Of a stretch of 64,000 bases of DNA, positions 1 through 7,589 are shown piece after piece. This DNA comes from Stenotrophomonas sp. SAU14A_NAIMI4_8 (GTDB lineage: Bacteria; Pseudomonadota; Gammaproteobacteria; Xanthomonadales; Xanthomonadaceae). A model generated the notes under the pieces. That model saw only the letters and a list, made by a program, of their open reading frames with translations. It had not been told where the DNA came from and did not search any database. The stretch's first letter is position 1. Each line of letters begins with the position of its first letter. The stretch covers positions 4,168,344 through 4,232,343 of the forward strand of contig NZ_CP025999.1 in the NCBI RefSeq assembly GCF_003086695.1, in the 5' to 3' direction. The translations under genes and the position numbers were made by a program.

Positions 1-205
1 GCATCGCGGCAAGGGCATAGCCACCGCAGTGGTGAAGGCGCTGGTGCGCCCGGAAACCGGCGAATGGCTTCTGGCTACGTTCTGGAAAGACAAGGCCGCG
101 CTCGCCTATTGGGACCGCAATCTGGCAAAGATGGGAATGACACACCGGGTTCCCTCGGGGCCTGAGCATGCAGACTTTCGGCTGTTCGTGATCACTGCGC
201 GGTGA
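1..205 (+). CDS. GNAT-family N-acetyltransferase, C-terminal part
   Basis: This open frame enters from outside the window and ends at TGA 203-205, leaving about 67 residues. It begins HRGKGIATAVV, the acetyl-CoA pyrophosphate-binding signature (R/Q-x-x-G-x-G/A) of GNAT acetyltransferases. A tail with aromatic residues (FWKDKAALAYWDRNL) follows, as in the last helix and strand of the fold. GNAT enzymes move acetyl groups from acetyl-CoA to amines; the substrate cannot be inferred. The N-terminal half is missing only because of the window edge. Confidence 0.75.
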   Translation, partial: HRGKGIATAVVKALVRPETGEWLLATFWKDKAALAYWDRNLAKMGMTHRVPSGPEHADFRLFVITAR

Positions 206-241
206 ACGGGACGACCGTGCCGCGCATCGAACGGCAGCCCA

Positions 242-1030
242 TCAGTGCCAGTAGCAGGTACCCTGGGCGATTCCATACTTGCGCGTAAGGGATTCGACCT
301 CAGCCGTCGTCTGCGGCCCAAGGTCCTGATCAACCCCTGCACCGAACGCCGCCAGTTCCTTGGCCAAGAAGACGATGCTTCGGATGGGCGTTACTTCGCC
401 ACATTTGTCGAAGAGCTGGCGACCATCGTGGTTCAGGGCTTCCATCCGCTCAAAGATGGCGGGCTCCACGCCTGCCTTCTGCAGCAACGCGTGCTGACGC
501 GAAAGCTGGGCATCCATCTTGGCCTTTCCCTCTTCGGTCAGGCCGGCCTGGGTCAGCATTGACCGGTACAAGCCACCATGGAACACCAGCAGTGTGTCGT
601 TGAGAATCACCCTACGTGCCGCGGGAAGGAATACGTAGTTCGCGCAGGACGAACCGCAGAACCCATACGCGTACACGGCAGCGCGCCGGCGCTGAAGTTC
701 CTCGCCCATCGTCAGCCCCAGATCAACCCTGCCCCCGGCTGACCTGATCACGATATCGGGCGGGTTGTCGCCAGACAGAAACGAAAGTTCTCTCACAAAA
801 TCCTCGACGGCCGCTTCCGACAGCGAGGGGATGTCGGCGCACAACGTGCTGCTGCCAATGCGTCGCACCTGCGCGCCGTCTGCCGAGCTGCGTGTGGCCA
901 TCCAATCAGCACACGCTGTTACTGCCTTGGGTGGCGCCGAGCTACCGCGTTGCGTGGTGGCCAGCGCGTGGAAGGGCAGCACCAGGAAAAGCACGAGGAC
1001 GAATCGAACATAGGGCCTGCTGTTATCCAT
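242..1030 (-). CDS. Secreted ClpP/crotonase-fold protein (periplasmic Clp-like)
   Basis: This is a 262-residue protein with a clear signal peptide (about residues 1-25, hydrophobic FVLVLFLVLPFHALA), so it should be exported. The core has IVIRSAGGRVDLGL near residues 94-106 and GFCGSSCANYVFLPA near 123-137. These match the oxyanion-hole glycines and catalytic-serine region of the ClpP/SDH superfamily, with Ser128 as the probable nucleophile. Several cysteines (40, 64, 125, 129) could form periplasmic disulfides. Proteins of this type are usually annotated as hypothetical or Clp-like peptidases, and no substrate is known. It lies alone between converging or co-oriented minus-strand genes. Peptidase activity is inferred from fold motifs only. 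Confidence 0.6.
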   Translation of the reverse strand: MDNSRPYVRFVLVLFLVLPFHALATTQRGSSAPPKAVTACADWMATRSSADGAQVRRIGSSTLCADIPSLSEAAVEDFVRELSFLSGDNPPDIVIRSAGGRVDLGLTMGEELQRRRAAVYAYGFCGSSCANYVFLPAARRVILNDTLLVFHGGLYRSMLTQAGLTEEGKAKMDAQLSRQHALLQKAGVEPAIFERMEALNHDGRQLFDKCGEVTPIRSIVFLAKELAAFGAGVDQDLGPQTTAEVESLTRKYGIAQGTCYWH

Positions 1031-1099
1031 GCAGTGTTGCTCCTGATTGAATCTTCGTCCTTTGAGTGTACCGCTGTAGAAACAGGCTACGGCTTACAA

Positions 1100-1549
1100 C
1101 TACCCACTGGCGCCTGCGCGCGACTGATGCGCCTTATGCTGCCGCTGCTCGATTCCCTCCATCAGTTCCTCGAAGGAGTCTTCAATCGGCATCAGCTCAT
1201 CGTCTTCCAGCAGGTGAAGATAGATGTGTCCGTAGTCCTCATCACGCAGTGACAGCACGTAGCAGTTCCCGAAATTGTCTTCGGCGAATGGCACGTACTC
1301 GGCCAGATGGGGAAACCCTTGGATGTAATCCCGGTGCAGGTTTTCGATGCAGGTGCGGCCGTCACCCACGGCAATCAAGGAAGCCACGCCGGTAGGGTCG
1401 GTATCCTCGTCTTCGCCCCGCAGGTAGCCACCGTTGGCGCTGCGGTAGAAGGCGAGCATGGCCGGGGGAAGCTTGTTGCCGAAGTAGGCATTGAAACGCG
1501 CGAGGGTCGCGTCATCCACCAGCGGCGAGGAGTCGATGAGTTTCAACAT
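1100..1549 (-). CDS. SMI1/KNR4 (SUKH) family protein
   Basis: The product is a 149-residue acidic cytoplasmic protein. It begins with a helix and the typical SUKH opening (LPPAMLAFYRSANGG near residues 30-45) and has later strands FAEDNFGNCYVLSLRDEDYGHIYLHL. SUKH proteins are often immunity proteins against polymorphic or contact-dependent toxins, but many stand-alone copies have no known partner. No toxin gene is visible next to it. The tail (KAHQSRAGASG) is low-complexity and probably disordered. Family membership is supported by pattern; the immunity role would be inference. Confidence 0.65.
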   Translation of the reverse strand: MLKLIDSSPLVDDATLARFNAYFGNKLPPAMLAFYRSANGGYLRGEDEDTDPTGVASLIAVGDGRTCIENLHRDYIQGFPHLAEYVPFAEDNFGNCYVLSLRDEDYGHIYLHLLEDDELMPIEDSFEELMEGIEQRQHKAHQSRAGASG

Positions 1550-1613
1550 GCGTGTGCGTTCGGCGCTTCCGATTCTGCGAGCATCCTGCCATGCGCGGGG
1601 CGCCCTGGCGCGC

Positions 1614-2333
1614 TTACGGCGTGCACGCCACTTCCCACTGTCCGTAGGCTTTCAGGCCAAGCGACTGCGCAAGCCGGTTGGAGGCGACGTTGTCATGCTG
1701 GCAGCGGTACTGCGCATCGTATCCACGCGTGCCGGCGTACTCGATCATGGTTCGCACCAGGGCGGCTGCCAGCCCTTTGCCGCGTGCACGGGGCAGGGTC
1801 AGCACCCCCATGTCCGCGATGTCCTCGCCCCCCCAGGGGTAAAGACTGGAGACCGCCAGAAGCTCGGATTCAATGAACGCCCCAAAGGTCGCCCAGTGCC
1901 CCAGCTCGACTGACGCATCATCCTGGTCGGCCACCGGGGCCTGTGCCATGAACCCTTCAAAAAGCGCGGCATCGTCAGGCGCGAGCTGGCGCACCTCGAT
2001 CACGCTGCTGTTGCGCACCACCGGCATTCCCTGTTCGCCAACGTGGTAGATGACATCCGGCGCGTGCATCTCGATGCCAGCGCTCTGCAGCGCCTTGCGC
2101 AGCCCTTGCAACGATACCGCCGGGCCACCCGGTGCAAACCGCAGCGCAGAGGCAACGCGCTCGGATACGGCAGCGCGCGTAGCGCCGTCGGTGGTCACCA
2201 GGATCATGGCCCGCCGCTGCTCGGCAAGCTGCGGGTTGATGGCCAGCCGGAACGCATCCACCGTCGGAACGGGAATTCCCGCGTCAAACAGGCCATTCCA
2301 GTACTGGGCCACGTTGCAGGTCGGTTTGGACAT
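1614..2333 (-). CDS. GNAT-family N-acetyltransferase
   Basis: This is about 239 residues from the ATG at 2333. The frame extends 26 codons further upstream, but the residues after 2333 (MSKPTCNVAQYWNGLFDAG) look like the genuine start, and an AGGATG-like ribosome site precedes it. The second half carries the GNAT acetyl-CoA loop (RARGKGLAAALVRTMIEYA) and the C-terminal SNRLAQSLGLKAYG helix-strand pair. The N-terminal half is not diagnostic and may hold substrate-specific elements. The acetyl acceptor is unknown. Its start region overlaps nothing; the next gene ends just upstream at 2377. Confidence 0.75.
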   Translation of the reverse strand: MSKPTCNVAQYWNGLFDAGIPVPTVDAFRLAINPQLAEQRRAMILVTTDGATRAAVSERVASALRFAPGGPAVSLQGLRKALQSAGIEMHAPDVIYHVGEQGMPVVRNSSVIEVRQLAPDDAALFEGFMAQAPVADQDDASVELGHWATFGAFIESELLAVSSLYPWGGEDIADMGVLTLPRARGKGLAAALVRTMIEYAGTRGYDAQYRCQHDNVASNRLAQSLGLKAYGQWEVACTP

Positions 2334-2376
2334 CGTGCGTCTCACATCCTTGTGCAAGGGTTGTCCGGTATTCGAG

Positions 2377-2898
2377 TCAACCGGCCACACCCAGCGCGCT
2401 ACCACCCGCACCGCGGCGCACGGCTACCACGTACCGGCAGAACTTGCCCAGGAAAATACCGGCAAACCCACCCGAGGTCAGCAGATACGCCGCAGTGAAC
2501 CCGGCATGGCCCGCCAGCGCGGGCGACACCGCGAAGGCCACTTCAAACCCATACTTCACCAGGAAGGTGACCAGCAGCAGCGGCAGCAGGCTGTAGTCTG
2601 GGCTGCGGCGCAGCTTGCCGGTAGCCGGGTTCAGCGCCAGCGTCGCACGGCGCAGCAGCAGCCAGCCGATGGCCGCGCCCGCAGCGATGCCGACCAGCCA
2701 TTCACCCCAGGCCTGCAGCGAGCCACCGTAGCGATGGCTGATGGACCACGCGCCCCACGCAATGAACAGGGCCGGCACGATCGCCAGCCGCACCAGCGAA
2801 CTTTCCCCCGGCTTCATGGCGGCGATGCCGCGGTACACCAGGAAGGCAAGCAGGGCCCAGACCCAGAGCGGGGTGTGCGAGAGGATCTGCATGATCAT
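2377..2898 (-). CDS. Integral membrane protein (DUF6622-like)
   Basis: The 173-residue product is very hydrophobic, with about four or five predicted membrane segments (around residues 8-26, 38-56, 67-84, 105-125 and 135-155). It opens MIMQILSHTPLWVWALLAFLVYRG, a pattern seen in small DUF6622-type membrane proteins. The tail ends in a Gly/Ala-rich stretch. The start at 2898 is preceded by an AAGGAAT ribosome-binding sequence. No enzymatic motif is visible and the function is unknown. The family name is from memory of the opening motif and is less certain than the membrane location. Confidence 0.6.
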   Translation of the reverse strand: MIMQILSHTPLWVWALLAFLVYRGIAAMKPGESSLVRLAIVPALFIAWGAWSISHRYGGSLQAWGEWLVGIAAGAAIGWLLLRRATLALNPATGKLRRSPDYSLLPLLLVTFLVKYGFEVAFAVSPALAGHAGFTAAYLLTSGGFAGIFLGKFCRYVVAVRRGAGGSALGVAG

Positions 2899-2983
2899 TG
2901 CGGGGCATTCCTTGTCGGCAGGTTGAGGGCGTGCTGCGGTTATCTGACGCCTCGATTATGGTCCTGCACGAAACCGCCACAAG

Positions 2984-2995
2984 TGACAGGTGTCA
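2984..2995. promoter_or_regulatory. Short palindrome TGACAGGTGTCA, candidate operator
   Basis: A 12-bp inverted repeat (TGACA-GG-TGTCA) lies in the ~100-bp gap between two minus-strand genes, 86 bp upstream of the DUF6622-like start. Its symmetry and position fit a repressor site, but no regulator can be named. It may equally be chance. Confidence 0.25.
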
Positions 2996-3000
2996 GCCGC

Positions 3001-3864
3001 TTACCCTGACCGGGCGTTGCGCCGGTACTGCTGCACCCAGTCCAGCGACGGCGCGATGCCGCCGAAGGGAAACAGATGCGGACTGACCGGGCCAAGCTCG
3101 TCGCCCAGTCCGGCCAGCAGTTTGTCCACGAACCGGTCCGGCCCTGCCGAGCCCAGCAGGCGGCCCAGGGAAATACCGTAGCGGGCCAGCATGGCCGTGC
3201 TCGCGCCGACCCCGCACATGGCCGCATAGCGCACCAGCCGCGTCACGCTGGCCGGCCCGGGAATGCCCACCAGCACCGGGTGCGCAATGCCGCGTGCGCG
3301 CAGTGCATTCAACCAGGCCAGCACTATTTCGGCATCGAAGGCGAACTGGGTGATGATCCACGGCGCCATGCCGTGCGCTTCAATGCGCTGGCACTTGTTC
3401 TGCAGCACCTGCCAGCACTGCGCGGCGGTCATGACCGGGTGGGTTTCCGGGTGCCCGCCCACGGCCACCACCTTGATGCCGGCGCGTTCCAGCAGACCGG
3501 TTTCGATGATCGCCGTGCTGTCGGCGAACGGTCCGGCCGGCTCCGCCAGATCACCGGCAATCACCAGGCAGCGCTCCACGCCGGCCTCGCCCACTGCGCG
3601 CTGGATGAAGTGTTCAAGCGCGGCCTGGGTGCCGATACGCCGTGCAGACAGGTGCGGCATCGGCTGGAAGCCCAGCTCACGAATGGCGCGTGCCGCGGCC
3701 AGCCGCGCCTGGTCGTCTTCGCTGGCCAGGTAGGGAATGGAGATGGTGGTGCCCGGCGCGATGCGTGCGGCCTCGGCGCGCAAGGCCTGCACGGCCTTCG
3801 CGCTCACTTCCCACGAACACGCATCCAGGAAGGCCCGCGCCCTGGCCCCGGTTTCCATGGACAT
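3001..3864 (-). CDS. Methylenetetrahydrofolate reductase-like protein (MetF family)
   Basis: This is a 287-residue TIM-barrel protein of the MetF superfamily, which normally reduces 5,10-methylene-THF to 5-methyl-THF with FAD. Recognisable stretches are ISIPYLASEDD near residue 42, the Ala-rich helix before PMPHLSARR, CLVIAGDLAEPAG (phosphate/flavin region), WIITQFAFDAE, and HPVLVGIPGPASV with RLVRYAAMCGV. The usual MetF glutamate and NADH-contact positions cannot be verified by eye, so the substrate may differ. Its start codon shares one base with the stop of the upstream metR-like gene (TGATG at 3866-3862), implying translational coupling. Being next to folate-independent methionine synthase genes raises the possibility that it handles methyl groups for that pathway; this is inference. 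Confidence 0.7.
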   Translation of the reverse strand: MSMETGARARAFLDACSWEVSAKAVQALRAEAARIAPGTTISIPYLASEDDQARLAAARAIRELGFQPMPHLSARRIGTQAALEHFIQRAVGEAGVERCLVIAGDLAEPAGPFADSTAIIETGLLERAGIKVVAVGGHPETHPVMTAAQCWQVLQNKCQRIEAHGMAPWIITQFAFDAEIVLAWLNALRARGIAHPVLVGIPGPASVTRLVRYAAMCGVGASTAMLARYGISLGRLLGSAGPDRFVDKLLAGLGDELGPVSPHLFPFGGIAPSLDWVQQYRRNARSG

Positions 3865-4775
3865 CAGCTGGCCCCGTGTGCGCGCGCGACCGCCGAACTG
3901 CCGCGAGCCAGGTCCACGAAGGCCCGCAGATAATCGATGGCGGTATCCGATTCGCGCGCGCCCAGGTAGATCTGCTTGGGAATGCCCTTCGCGCCCAGGC
4001 GCACCGGCACCACGTCCATGCGCGCGGCGTACTCTTCCACCAGCCAGCGCGGCATGGCCGCCACGCCACGGCCGCTGGCCACCATCTGCATCATGATGTC
4101 GGTGGTTTCAATCGCCTTGTGGCGGCGCGGGGTCACCCCGGCCGGCAGCAGGAACTGGTTGTAGATATCCAGCCGCTCGAACGGCACCGGGTAGCTGATC
4201 AGCACTTCCTGGGTCAGCTGGCGCGGCTTTACATGGTCCACCTTGGCCAGCGGGTGGTTGCTGGCCACGACCAGCACCTGCTCGTAATCGAACACCGGCA
4301 CGAAGGTCAGGCCCGGTTTCAGCAGCGGGTCGGGGGTGACCAGCAGGTCGATCTCGTAGCCGAACAGCGCGCCGATGCCGCCGAACTGGAACTTCTGCTT
4401 CACGTCCACGTCCACGTCGGGCCAGGCGGCCAGGTAGGGCGACACGATCTTCAGCAGCCACTGGTAGCAGGGGTGGCATTCCATGCCGATGCGCAGCGAG
4501 CCGCGCTCGCCCTGGGCGAACTGGCCCAGCCGCTCTTCGGCCAGGTCCAGCTGGGGCAGCACGCGGTTGGCCACGGCCAACAGGTACTGGCCGGCCTGGG
4601 TCAGGCGCAGGTTGCGGCCCTCGCGCAGCCAGACATCGGTGCCCAGCTGCTGTTCCAGCTTCTTCATGCTGTGGCTCAGCGCCGACTGGGTCAGGTTCAG
4701 CACCCCGGCGGCGGCGGTGAGCGAGCCCTGCAGTTCAACCTGCTGGACGATGCTGAGGTGGATGCGTTCCAGCAT
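3864..4775 (-). CDS. metR: LysR-type regulator, MetR-like
   Basis: This is a 303-residue LysR-family transcription factor. Residues about 5-64 form the winged helix-turn-helix (LTAAAGVLNLTQSALSHSMKKLEQQLG). The effector domain has the hallmarks of MetR, the homocysteine-responsive activator of methionine genes: GMECHPCYQWL near residue 98, DLLVTPDPL, FDYEQVLVVASNHPLA, and MVASGRGVAAMPRWLVEE. It is transcribed away from the FMN reductase/mesX/mesD genes, and the 75-bp divergent space holds two palindromes. It is coupled to the downstream metF-like gene. Control of both directions by homocysteine is a family-based inference. Confidence 0.85.
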   Translation of the reverse strand: MLERIHLSIVQQVELQGSLTAAAGVLNLTQSALSHSMKKLEQQLGTDVWLREGRNLRLTQAGQYLLAVANRVLPQLDLAEERLGQFAQGERGSLRIGMECHPCYQWLLKIVSPYLAAWPDVDVDVKQKFQFGGIGALFGYEIDLLVTPDPLLKPGLTFVPVFDYEQVLVVASNHPLAKVDHVKPRQLTQEVLISYPVPFERLDIYNQFLLPAGVTPRRHKAIETTDIMMQMVASGRGVAAMPRWLVEEYAARMDVVPVRLGAKGIPKQIYLGARESDTAIDYLRAFVDLARGSSAVARAHGAS

Positions 4776-4850
4776 GTCTATGAGCCCCGCTCATGGATGT
4801 GTGAAGTAAAACCATTTTACGTCATGGAACGCCCTGACTAGCATCGGGTC
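4776..4850. promoter_or_regulatory. Divergent promoter/operator region with two palindromes
   Basis: Two inverted repeats fill the space between metR and the FMN reductase gene. ATGAGCCCCGCTCAT (4780-4794) has the TGA(G)-N5-(C)TCA spacing of a MetR/LysR box (E. coli MetR consensus TGAA-N5-TTCA). GTAAAACCATTTTAC (4806-4820) has perfect 6-bp arms and extends outward to TGA at 4802-4804 and TCA at 4822-4824. LysR activators commonly bind such paired sites in divergent promoters. The palindromes are seen directly; the regulator assignment is inferred. Confidence 0.6.
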
Positions 4851-5441
4851 ATGCTTTCTCCCCACCGCCCCCTCCGAATCGTCGCCGTGTCCGGCGGCCT
4901 GCAGCGCCCCTCGCGGGCGGCCACCCTGTGCGAACACCTGCTGGACCTGCTGGGCGACCACCTGCCCAGCCAGCCGCAGCTGATTGAACTGGGGGAGCTG
5001 GCCCCGCAACTGGCTGGCGCGCTGTGGCGTTCGCAACTGCCCGACAGCGCCGAACAGGCACTGGCTGCGGTTGAACAGGCCGACGTGCTGGTGGTCGCCA
5101 CGCCCGTCTACCGCGGCTCGTACACCGGCCTGTTCAAGCATTTCTTCGATTTCATCCAGCAGGACGCGCTGGTCGACACCCCCATCCTGCTGGCCGCCAC
5201 CGGCGGCAGCGAGCGCCACGCGCTGATGATCGACCACCAGTTGCGGCCACTTTTCAGCTTCTTCCAGGCCCGCACCCTGCCGCTGGGGGTGTACGCCACC
5301 GACAAGGACTTCGCCGACGGCCGCGTACACGACCCGGCCCTGCTGCAGCGCGCAGAACTGGCCGTGCAGCGCGCCCTGCCGCTGCTGGCGCTGTCCCACC
5401 GCCCCGCGCCGCAGCCCGCCGCCACCCTTGCAACCCTCTGA
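4851..5441 (+). CDS. NADPH-dependent FMN reductase (MsuE-like)
   Basis: The 196-residue flavodoxin-fold protein begins IVAVSGGLQRPSRAATL (residues 9-25), the phosphate-binding loop of NADPH:FMN reductases. A second signature is VVATPVYRGSYTGLFKHFFDFI near 80-102, typical of MsuE/SsuE-type reductases that supply FMNH2 to monooxygenases. It is the first gene of a plus-strand operon, with mesX starting 15 bp after its stop. The expected partner monooxygenase is not visible, so it may deliver reduced flavin to the oxygen-dependent methionine pathway that follows. That coupling is inference; the enzyme family is well supported. Confidence 0.85.
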   Translation: MLSPHRPLRIVAVSGGLQRPSRAATLCEHLLDLLGDHLPSQPQLIELGELAPQLAGALWRSQLPDSAEQALAAVEQADVLVVATPVYRGSYTGLFKHFFDFIQQDALVDTPILLAATGGSERHALMIDHQLRPLFSFFQARTLPLGVYATDKDFADGRVHDPALLQRAELAVQRALPLLALSHRPAPQPAATLATL

Positions 5442-5456
5442 ACCGGAATGCCGCCC

Positions 5457-6434
5457 ATGAGCACAGACACCTTTACCTTCAGCATCACGCGCATCCCGTT
5501 CAACGAGGATTACCAGCCGGCCGACGGCACCCGCATCACCACCAACTTCGCCAACCTGGCACGCGGCGCGGCGCGGCAGCAGAACCTGCGCAACACGCTG
5601 AGCATGATCAACAACCGCTGCAACGATCTTGCGCACTGGGACAACCCCAACGCCGATCGCTACGTGGTGGAGCTGGACATCATCTCGGTGGAAATGCACA
5701 TCGACGGCAGCGATGGCAGCGACCCGTTCCCGCTGATCGAAGTGCTGCGCCCCACCCTGGTGGATACGCACACCGGCGCGCGCACCGAGGGCATCGTCGG
5801 CAACAATTTCTCCTCGTATGTGCGTGACTACGATTTCAGCGTGGTGCTGCCGGCCAGCAACGAGGGCAAGGACAGCTTCGCCATTCCCGAAGACTTCGGC
5901 GATCTGCACGGCAAGCTGTTCAAGCACTTCCTGCAGTCCGACGCCTACCGCGCGCAGTTCAGCAAGGCGCCGGTCATCTGCATCAGCGTTTCCAGCAGCA
6001 AGACCTACCACCGCACCGAGAACCACCACCCCATCCTGGGCGTGGAATACCGCCAGGGTGAGTTCTCGCCCACCGACCAGTACTTCGACAAGATGGGCCT
6101 GCAGGTGCGTTACTTCATGCCCCCGGGCAGCGTTGCGCCGCTGGCGTTCTATTTCCAAGGCGACCTGCTGGGCGATTACTCGAACCTGGAACTGATCGGC
6201 ACCATCAGCGTGATGGAGGCCTTCCAGAAGATCTACCGCCCGGAGATCTACAACGCCAATTCGGTGGCCGGCAAGGTCTACCAGCCCAGCCTGAAGCACC
6301 AGGACTATTCGTCCACCCGCATCGTCTATGACCGCGAAGAGCGCAGCCAACTGGCCGTGAAGCAGGGCCGCTTCACCGAAGAACACTTCATCAAGCCCTA
6401 CCGCAGCGTGCTTGAGCAGTGGGCTGCGCGCTGA
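5457..6434 (+). CDS. mesX: DUF1852 protein, MesX-like methionine-synthesis partner
   Basis: The ATG at 5457 gives 325 residues; an ATG nine bases earlier is possible. The sequence opens with FTFSITRIPFNEDYQPADGTRITTNFANLARG and continues with NNRCNDLAHWDNP and ISVEMHIDG. This pattern and its placement directly before a short methionine synthase match DUF1852. Published fitness work named DUF1852 MesX, required together with MesD for folate-independent, oxygen-dependent methionine synthesis in aerobic bacteria. Its catalytic role is unknown. No signal peptide or membrane segment is seen. The gap to mesD is 49 bp, consistent with one transcript driven by the MetR-linked promoter. Confidence 0.85.
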   Translation: MSTDTFTFSITRIPFNEDYQPADGTRITTNFANLARGAARQQNLRNTLSMINNRCNDLAHWDNPNADRYVVELDIISVEMHIDGSDGSDPFPLIEVLRPTLVDTHTGARTEGIVGNNFSSYVRDYDFSVVLPASNEGKDSFAIPEDFGDLHGKLFKHFLQSDAYRAQFSKAPVICISVSSSKTYHRTENHHPILGVEYRQGEFSPTDQYFDKMGLQVRYFMPPGSVAPLAFYFQGDLLGDYSNLELIGTISVMEAFQKIYRPEIYNANSVAGKVYQPSLKHQDYSSTRIVYDREERSQLAVKQGRFTEEHFIKPYRSVLEQWAAR

Positions 6435-6483
6435 CCGCTGTTCACTCGATTCCCCTCCCCAGGACACAAGACCCCCGATACCG

Positions 6484-7518
6484 ATGAAGAAACTACTGCC
6501 GACCTCTACCGCCGGAAGCCTGCCCAAGCCGTCGTGGCTTGCCGAGCCTGAAAAGCTCTGGTCGCCCTGGAAACTGCAGGATGACGCGCTGACCGAGGGC
6601 AAGCAGGACGCGCTGCGCCTGTCCCTGCAGGAACAGCAGCACGCCGGCATCGATATCGTGAGCGACGGCGAGCAGACCCGGCAGCACTTCGTCACCACCT
6701 TCATCGAACACCTGGACGGCGTGGATTTCGACAAGCGCGAAACCGTGCGCATCCGCAACCGTTACGACGCCAGCGTACCCACCGTGGTGGGAGCGGTCAG
6801 CCGGCCGAAGGCGGTGTTCGTGGAAGATGCCAAGTTCCTGCGCCGGCAGACCGCACAGCCGATCAAGTGGGCCCTGCCCGGCCCGATGACCATGATCGAC
6901 ACGCTGTACGACGCGCACTACAAGAGCCGCGAAAAGCTGGCCTGGGAATTCGCGAAGATCCTCAACGAGGAAGCGAAGGAACTGGAAGCGGCCGGCGTGG
7001 ACATCATCCAGTTCGACGAACCGGCCTTCAACGTGTTCTTCGACGAGGTGAACGACTGGGGCGTGGCCACCCTGGAGCGTGCAATTGAAGGGCTGAAATG
7101 CCAGACCGCCGTGCACATCTGCTACGGCTACGGCATCAAGGCCAATACCGATTGGAAGCAGACGCTGGGTTCGGAATGGCGGCAGTACGAAGAGTCCTTC
7201 CCCAAGCTGCAGCAATCCAGCATCGATCTGATCTCGCTGGAATGCCACAACTCGCATGTGCCCATCGACCTGATTGAACTGGTGCGCGGCAAGAAAGTGA
7301 TGGTGGGCGCGATCGATGTGGCGTCCAGCACGGTGGAAACGCCGGAAGAAGTGGCCAACACCCTGCGCAAGGCACTGCAGTTCGTGGATGCCGACAAGCT
7401 GTACCCCTGCACCAACTGCGGCATGGCGCCGCTGCCGCGTGAGGTGGCGCGCGGCAAGCTGCGGGCGCTGAGTGCCGGCGCGCAGATCGTGCGTGAGGAG
7501 CTTGCGGGTATTCGCTGA
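6484..7518 (+). CDS. mesD: Core (folate-independent type) methionine synthase, MesD-like
   Basis: The protein is 344 residues, matching only the catalytic C-terminal half of cobalamin-independent MetE (~750 residues). The ATG at 6484 gives MKKLLPTSTAGSLPKPSWL; upstream in-frame codons fall inside mesX. Zinc/homocysteine ligands are visible: His211 and Cys213 in VHICYG, Glu253 in SLECHN, and the CTNCGMAPL motif (Cys309/Cys312), with FDEP at 177-180. The N-terminal MetE half that helps bind polyglutamyl folate is absent. With DUF1852 next to it, this fits the MesD family, whose methyl donor is unknown. A strong hairpin terminator follows the stop. Confidence 0.87.
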   Translation: MKKLLPTSTAGSLPKPSWLAEPEKLWSPWKLQDDALTEGKQDALRLSLQEQQHAGIDIVSDGEQTRQHFVTTFIEHLDGVDFDKRETVRIRNRYDASVPTVVGAVSRPKAVFVEDAKFLRRQTAQPIKWALPGPMTMIDTLYDAHYKSREKLAWEFAKILNEEAKELEAAGVDIIQFDEPAFNVFFDEVNDWGVATLERAIEGLKCQTAVHICYGYGIKANTDWKQTLGSEWRQYEESFPKLQQSSIDLISLECHNSHVPIDLIELVRGKKVMVGAIDVASSTVETPEEVANTLRKALQFVDADKLYPCTNCGMAPLPREVARGKLRALSAGAQIVREELAGIR

Positions 7519-7545
7519 GGGTGTCCCGCATCCTTCGATCGCCAG

Positions 7546-7575
7546 CGGCGGTGCAGTTTCTCTACTGCACCGCCG
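7546..7575. terminator. Intrinsic terminator, probably bidirectional
   Basis: A perfect 12-bp stem (CGGCGGTGCAGT at 7546-7557 with ACTGCACCGCCG at 7564-7575) encloses a 6-nt loop and is followed by TTT. It lies between the plus-strand mesD stop and the minus-strand TonB receptor stop, so it can end transcription from both sides. Confidence 0.8.
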
Positions 7576-7589
7576 TTTGCGCGTGAGGC

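Noticed and set aside
2702..2980. A second minus-strand frame overlapping the DUF6622-like gene.
   Set aside because: Shadow in an alternative frame; the membrane-protein frame has the better start, ribosome site and hydrophobic pattern.
4791..6758. A 655-codon minus-strand frame across the FMN reductase and mesX.
   Set aside because: Antisense shadow of genes with strong family motifs; low-complexity Val/Ala/Gly/Gln composition.
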